Shown: piece after piece, positions 61,952-64,000 of the stretch
How positions within the stretch are numbered: position 1 is the first letter of the stretch
Layout of the letters: every line of letters begins with the position of its first letter
Source: Bizionia paragorgiae
GTDB taxonomy: Bacteria; Bacteroidota; Bacteroidia; Flavobacteriales; Flavobacteriaceae
NCBI RefSeq assembly: GCF_900107625.1
Contig: NZ_FNQK01000001.1
Location: forward strand, 124,001-188,000
Direction of reading: 5' to 3'
DNA length: 64,000 nt
Program-made: the position numbers and the translations under genes
Notes under the pieces: model-generated
What the model was told of the DNA's origin: nothing
What the model saw: only the letters and a program-made list of their open reading frames with translations
The model's database searches: none

Positions 61952-63118
61952 TTATTTTGAAGCAAACAATTTAACATCTTGCTCACTTACTTCTTTACTT
62001 CCAAGAATAATTAAGCGCTCGACAACATTGCGAAGTTCCCTAATATTACCTGTCCAATCATATTCTTGAAGTAATTGAATGGCTTTAGTTGAGAATTTTT
62101 TTACAGCCGTGCCTTGCTCGCTAGATATTTTTTCGGCAAAGTGTTTTATTAATAACGGAATGTCTTCTCGCCTATCATTTAAAGCGGGCACCTTTACTAA
62201 GATTACCGCTAGTCTGTGATATAAATCTTCTCTAAAGTTTCCTTTTTCTATTTCAGCTTTAAGGTCTTTATTGGTTGCTGCAATAACGCGTACATCGACT
62301 TTAATATCTTTATCACTACCGACGCGTTGTATTTTACTTTCTTGTAAAGCACGTAATACTTTAGCTTGTGCCGATAAGCTCATATCCCCAATTTCATCTA
62401 GGAAAATAGACCCTCCATTAGCAGCTTCAAATTTTCCAGCACGCTCTTTTACGGCACTTGTAAAAGCACCTTTAACGTGACCGAAGAGTTCACTTTCTAT
62501 TAATTCACTAGGAATTGCTGCACAGTTGACTTCAATCATATTTCCTTTAGCACGATCACTTTTTTCATGCAACCAATGGGCCACAAGTTCTTTCCCTGTT
62601 CCATTAGGCCCTGTAATAAGCACTCGAGCATCGGTGGGTGCTACTTTATCTATAATTTGTTTAATATGAGAAATGGCTTCACTCTCACCAATCATCTCAT
62701 ATTTTTTACTTACTTTTTTCTTTAGAATCTTGTTCTCTGTAACCAGTTCTTTTTTATCTAAAGCGTGACGTACAGTATTTAATAAGCGGTTTAAATCTGG
62801 CGGTTTTGAAATGTAATCAAAAGCGCCTAAACGCATCGTATTCACGGCTGTATCTAAATCACCATGTCCAGAAATCATAACAATTGGAATTTCTGGTTTT
62901 ATCTTTTTTATTGCTTCTAATACTTCAACACCATCCATTTTAGGCATTTTAATATCACAAAGCACCAAATCGAAATCTTCTTTTTTAATTTTTTCTATTC
63001 CTGCTAGTCCATCTTCGGCTTCGAACAACTCATACTTATCATTTTCTTCGGAAAGAATTTTAACTAATACACGTCTTATCGCTGCTTCGTCTTCTATTAC
63101 TAATATTTTGGACATCAT
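61952..63118 (-). CDS. Sigma-54-dependent response regulator lacking a DNA-binding domain
   Basis: The 388-residue protein has a receiver (1-120, acceptor Asp55 in LCDIKMPKMDG) and an AAA+ domain: Walker A GPNGTGKE at 170-177, GAFTSA at 217-222 (the canonical loop is GAFTGA), Walker B SIFLDEIG at 237-244, and sensor II GNIRELRN at 357-364. The sequence ends 24 residues later, so the usual C-terminal Fis-type helix-turn-helix is absent. It may act on sigma-54 from solution or through partners. The start overlaps the stop of the upstream gene (ATGA). PPK2 follows. Confidence 0.93.
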   Translation of the reverse strand: MMSKILVIEDEAAIRRVLVKILSEENDKYELFEAEDGLAGIEKIKKEDFDLVLCDIKMPKMDGVEVLEAIKKIKPEIPIVMISGHGDLDTAVNTMRLGAFDYISKPPDLNRLLNTVRHALDKKELVTENKILKKKVSKKYEMIGESEAISHIKQIIDKVAPTDARVLITGPNGTGKELVAHWLHEKSDRAKGNMIEVNCAAIPSELIESELFGHVKGAFTSAVKERAGKFEAANGGSIFLDEIGDMSLSAQAKVLRALQESKIQRVGSDKDIKVDVRVIAATNKDLKAEIEKGNFREDLYHRLAVILVKVPALNDRREDIPLLIKHFAEKISSEQGTAVKKFSTKAIQLLQEYDWTGNIRELRNVVERLIILGSKEVSEQDVKLFASK

Positions 63119-63999
63119 ATTTTAAATTTTATTCCTGTTCGTAAATATAGGGCATTGTCGTTGTCTAAATTATAAACATCATTGCGATCTTTATCGCGTA
63201 ATCTATTATTAATACTTAATGTATACCCCACGTAACTGTACCATACCAAGTGTTCTGTAAAACAATGCTCATAACCCAATCCTGCAACTATAACAGACAT
63301 AGACAAGTTTTCGGCTGTTTTACCATTAACAAGAAAAGCATCTTGAGCATTGGCAAAATATCCATCCATACTCACGTAGGTTTGCACGATATTCTTATCA
63401 TTAAAAAAGTACTTTACATTTGTTTTAGGGATCCCCAAATTATAAGACCAATTTTGATTTACGCGTCTAAAATAGCTCACAAATGGCAATGGTAATGGTA
63501 TTCCTGTAGTACTATTATAGGTCAGTCCTAAAATTAAACGGTAGGGTTTATCTAAAGATTTATCATCTCTACGATCGTTAATAGCATAAACACCTCCATT
63601 AATAAAGAGATCATCGGAGGTAATACTACGTCTCAAAGTAGATGCAATTCGAGGGGTTATTTTAGCTCCCAATCGCCAACGCTCTGAAGCTTTAAAGGTA
63701 TACGCTAAATTAAAATCTATGATGTGTAATCGGTTAAAGTTAGAAGTCGGAAATGGATATTTATCTTCTAAATCCAAAGCGATACGACTGTACTCACCCC
63801 CAATGACTATATAGGCATCATTTTTTAACTTTATAGGGTAATTAATTAAACCGCGAAAGCGATCAAAACTGTCTTCAGATTTTGACTTTGGAAGGTAGGT
63901 ATATTCCAATCGCGCTAAATCAGTTAACTGAGCGTTAGCGAACTGAAACGATAAAAACGTTAATAAGATAATTAAATATTTTAAACCCTCTTTAATTCG
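63115..63999 (-). CDS. Outer-membrane beta-barrel protein (DUF6268-like; 5' end beyond window)
   Basis: The frame stays open to the window edge, so the start lies beyond it; a TTG near 63907-63909 is inside the gene. The N-terminal part seen reads IKEGLKYLIILLTFLSFQFA then NAQ, a signal peptide. The rest is made of alternating hydrophobic strands (AYIVIGGEYSRIALDL, WRLGAKITPRIAST, YRLILGLTYNSTTGIPLPLP) and ends in an aromatic/charged pair (TGIKFKI), as in outer-membrane barrels. It matches DUF6268-like proteins of Bacteroidota; the function is unknown. It overlaps the sigma-54 activator start by 4 bp, so they are co-translated. Confidence 0.72.
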   Translation of the reverse strand, partial: RIKEGLKYLIILLTFLSFQFANAQLTDLARLEYTYLPKSKSEDSFDRFRGLINYPIKLKNDAYIVIGGEYSRIALDLEDKYPFPTSNFNRLHIIDFNLAYTFKASERWRLGAKITPRIASTLRRSITSDDLFINGGVYAINDRRDDKSLDKPYRLILGLTYNSTTGIPLPLPFVSYFRRVNQNWSYNLGIPKTNVKYFFNDKNIVQTYVSMDGYFANAQDAFLVNGKTAENLSMSVIVAGLGYEHCFTEHLVWYSYVGYTLSINNRLRDKDRNDVYNLDNDNALYLRTGIKFKI

Positions 64000-64000
64000 T

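Overview
The window looks like a chromosomal segment of a marine-type member of the Flavobacteriaceae (phylum Bacteroidota). The reasons are an AT-rich sequence with ATG/TTG starts that mostly lack Shine-Dalgarno sites, recurring TAnnTTTG -7 promoter boxes, type IX secretion (T9SS) type B cargo proteins, and families typical of the group (DUF5606, OstA-like, DUF349, DUF368, choice-of-anchor L). I saw no rRNA, tRNA, CRISPR array, prophage or insertion sequence.

Layout. Bases 1-20100 are mostly housekeeping: a truncated FUSC membrane protein, a DEAD-box helicase, a bifunctional Rel (p)ppGpp enzyme, a Fur-family regulator followed by purA, an OstA-like protein followed by a class III aminotransferase, a TPR protein, two tandem DUF368 (undecaprenyl-phosphate translocase family) genes, aroE and a DUF349 protein. 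On the minus strand follows ruvX-def-DUF5606-mazG. Bases 20100-32800 hold dapD and then a surface-polysaccharide/LPS region with glycosyltransferases of the GT2, GT4 and GT9 types, a TagB/F-like transferase, an LPS-kinase-like protein and an amino-sugar pair (DegT aminotransferase plus PglD-like acetyltransferase). Bases 32900-38500 are housekeeping again (TsaC, CCA-adding enzyme, heme A synthase, a pRiA4b ORF-3-like protein and an ABC exporter pair).

Bases 38589-53547 carry five consecutive genes for large secreted T9SS type B proteins. They share a Cys- and Asp-rich module of about 94 residues that I count 19 times in total, 11 of them in tandem in the 1603-residue protein. After them come uvrB, two small proteins, sucC, a soluble PAS histidine kinase with its response regulator, a secreted DinB-like protein, and a minus-strand operon of an outer-membrane barrel protein, a sigma-54 activator without a DNA-binding domain, and a PPK2 polyphosphate kinase.

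The most unusual signal outside the genes is a structured element of about 97 bp present twice (near 20172-20267 and 60939-61036). Each copy has a conserved TTTGCG start region and two hairpins whose sequences differ but whose pairing is largely kept. One copy lies in the predicted 5' leader of dapD; the other is antisense to both of its neighbours. This suggests a small RNA or a mobile RNA-like repeat. The surface genes (LPS sugars, undecaprenyl-phosphate recycling, T9SS cargo, OstA-like protein) together describe investment in the cell envelope. The Rel enzyme and PPK2 point to stress nucleotide and polyphosphate metabolism.
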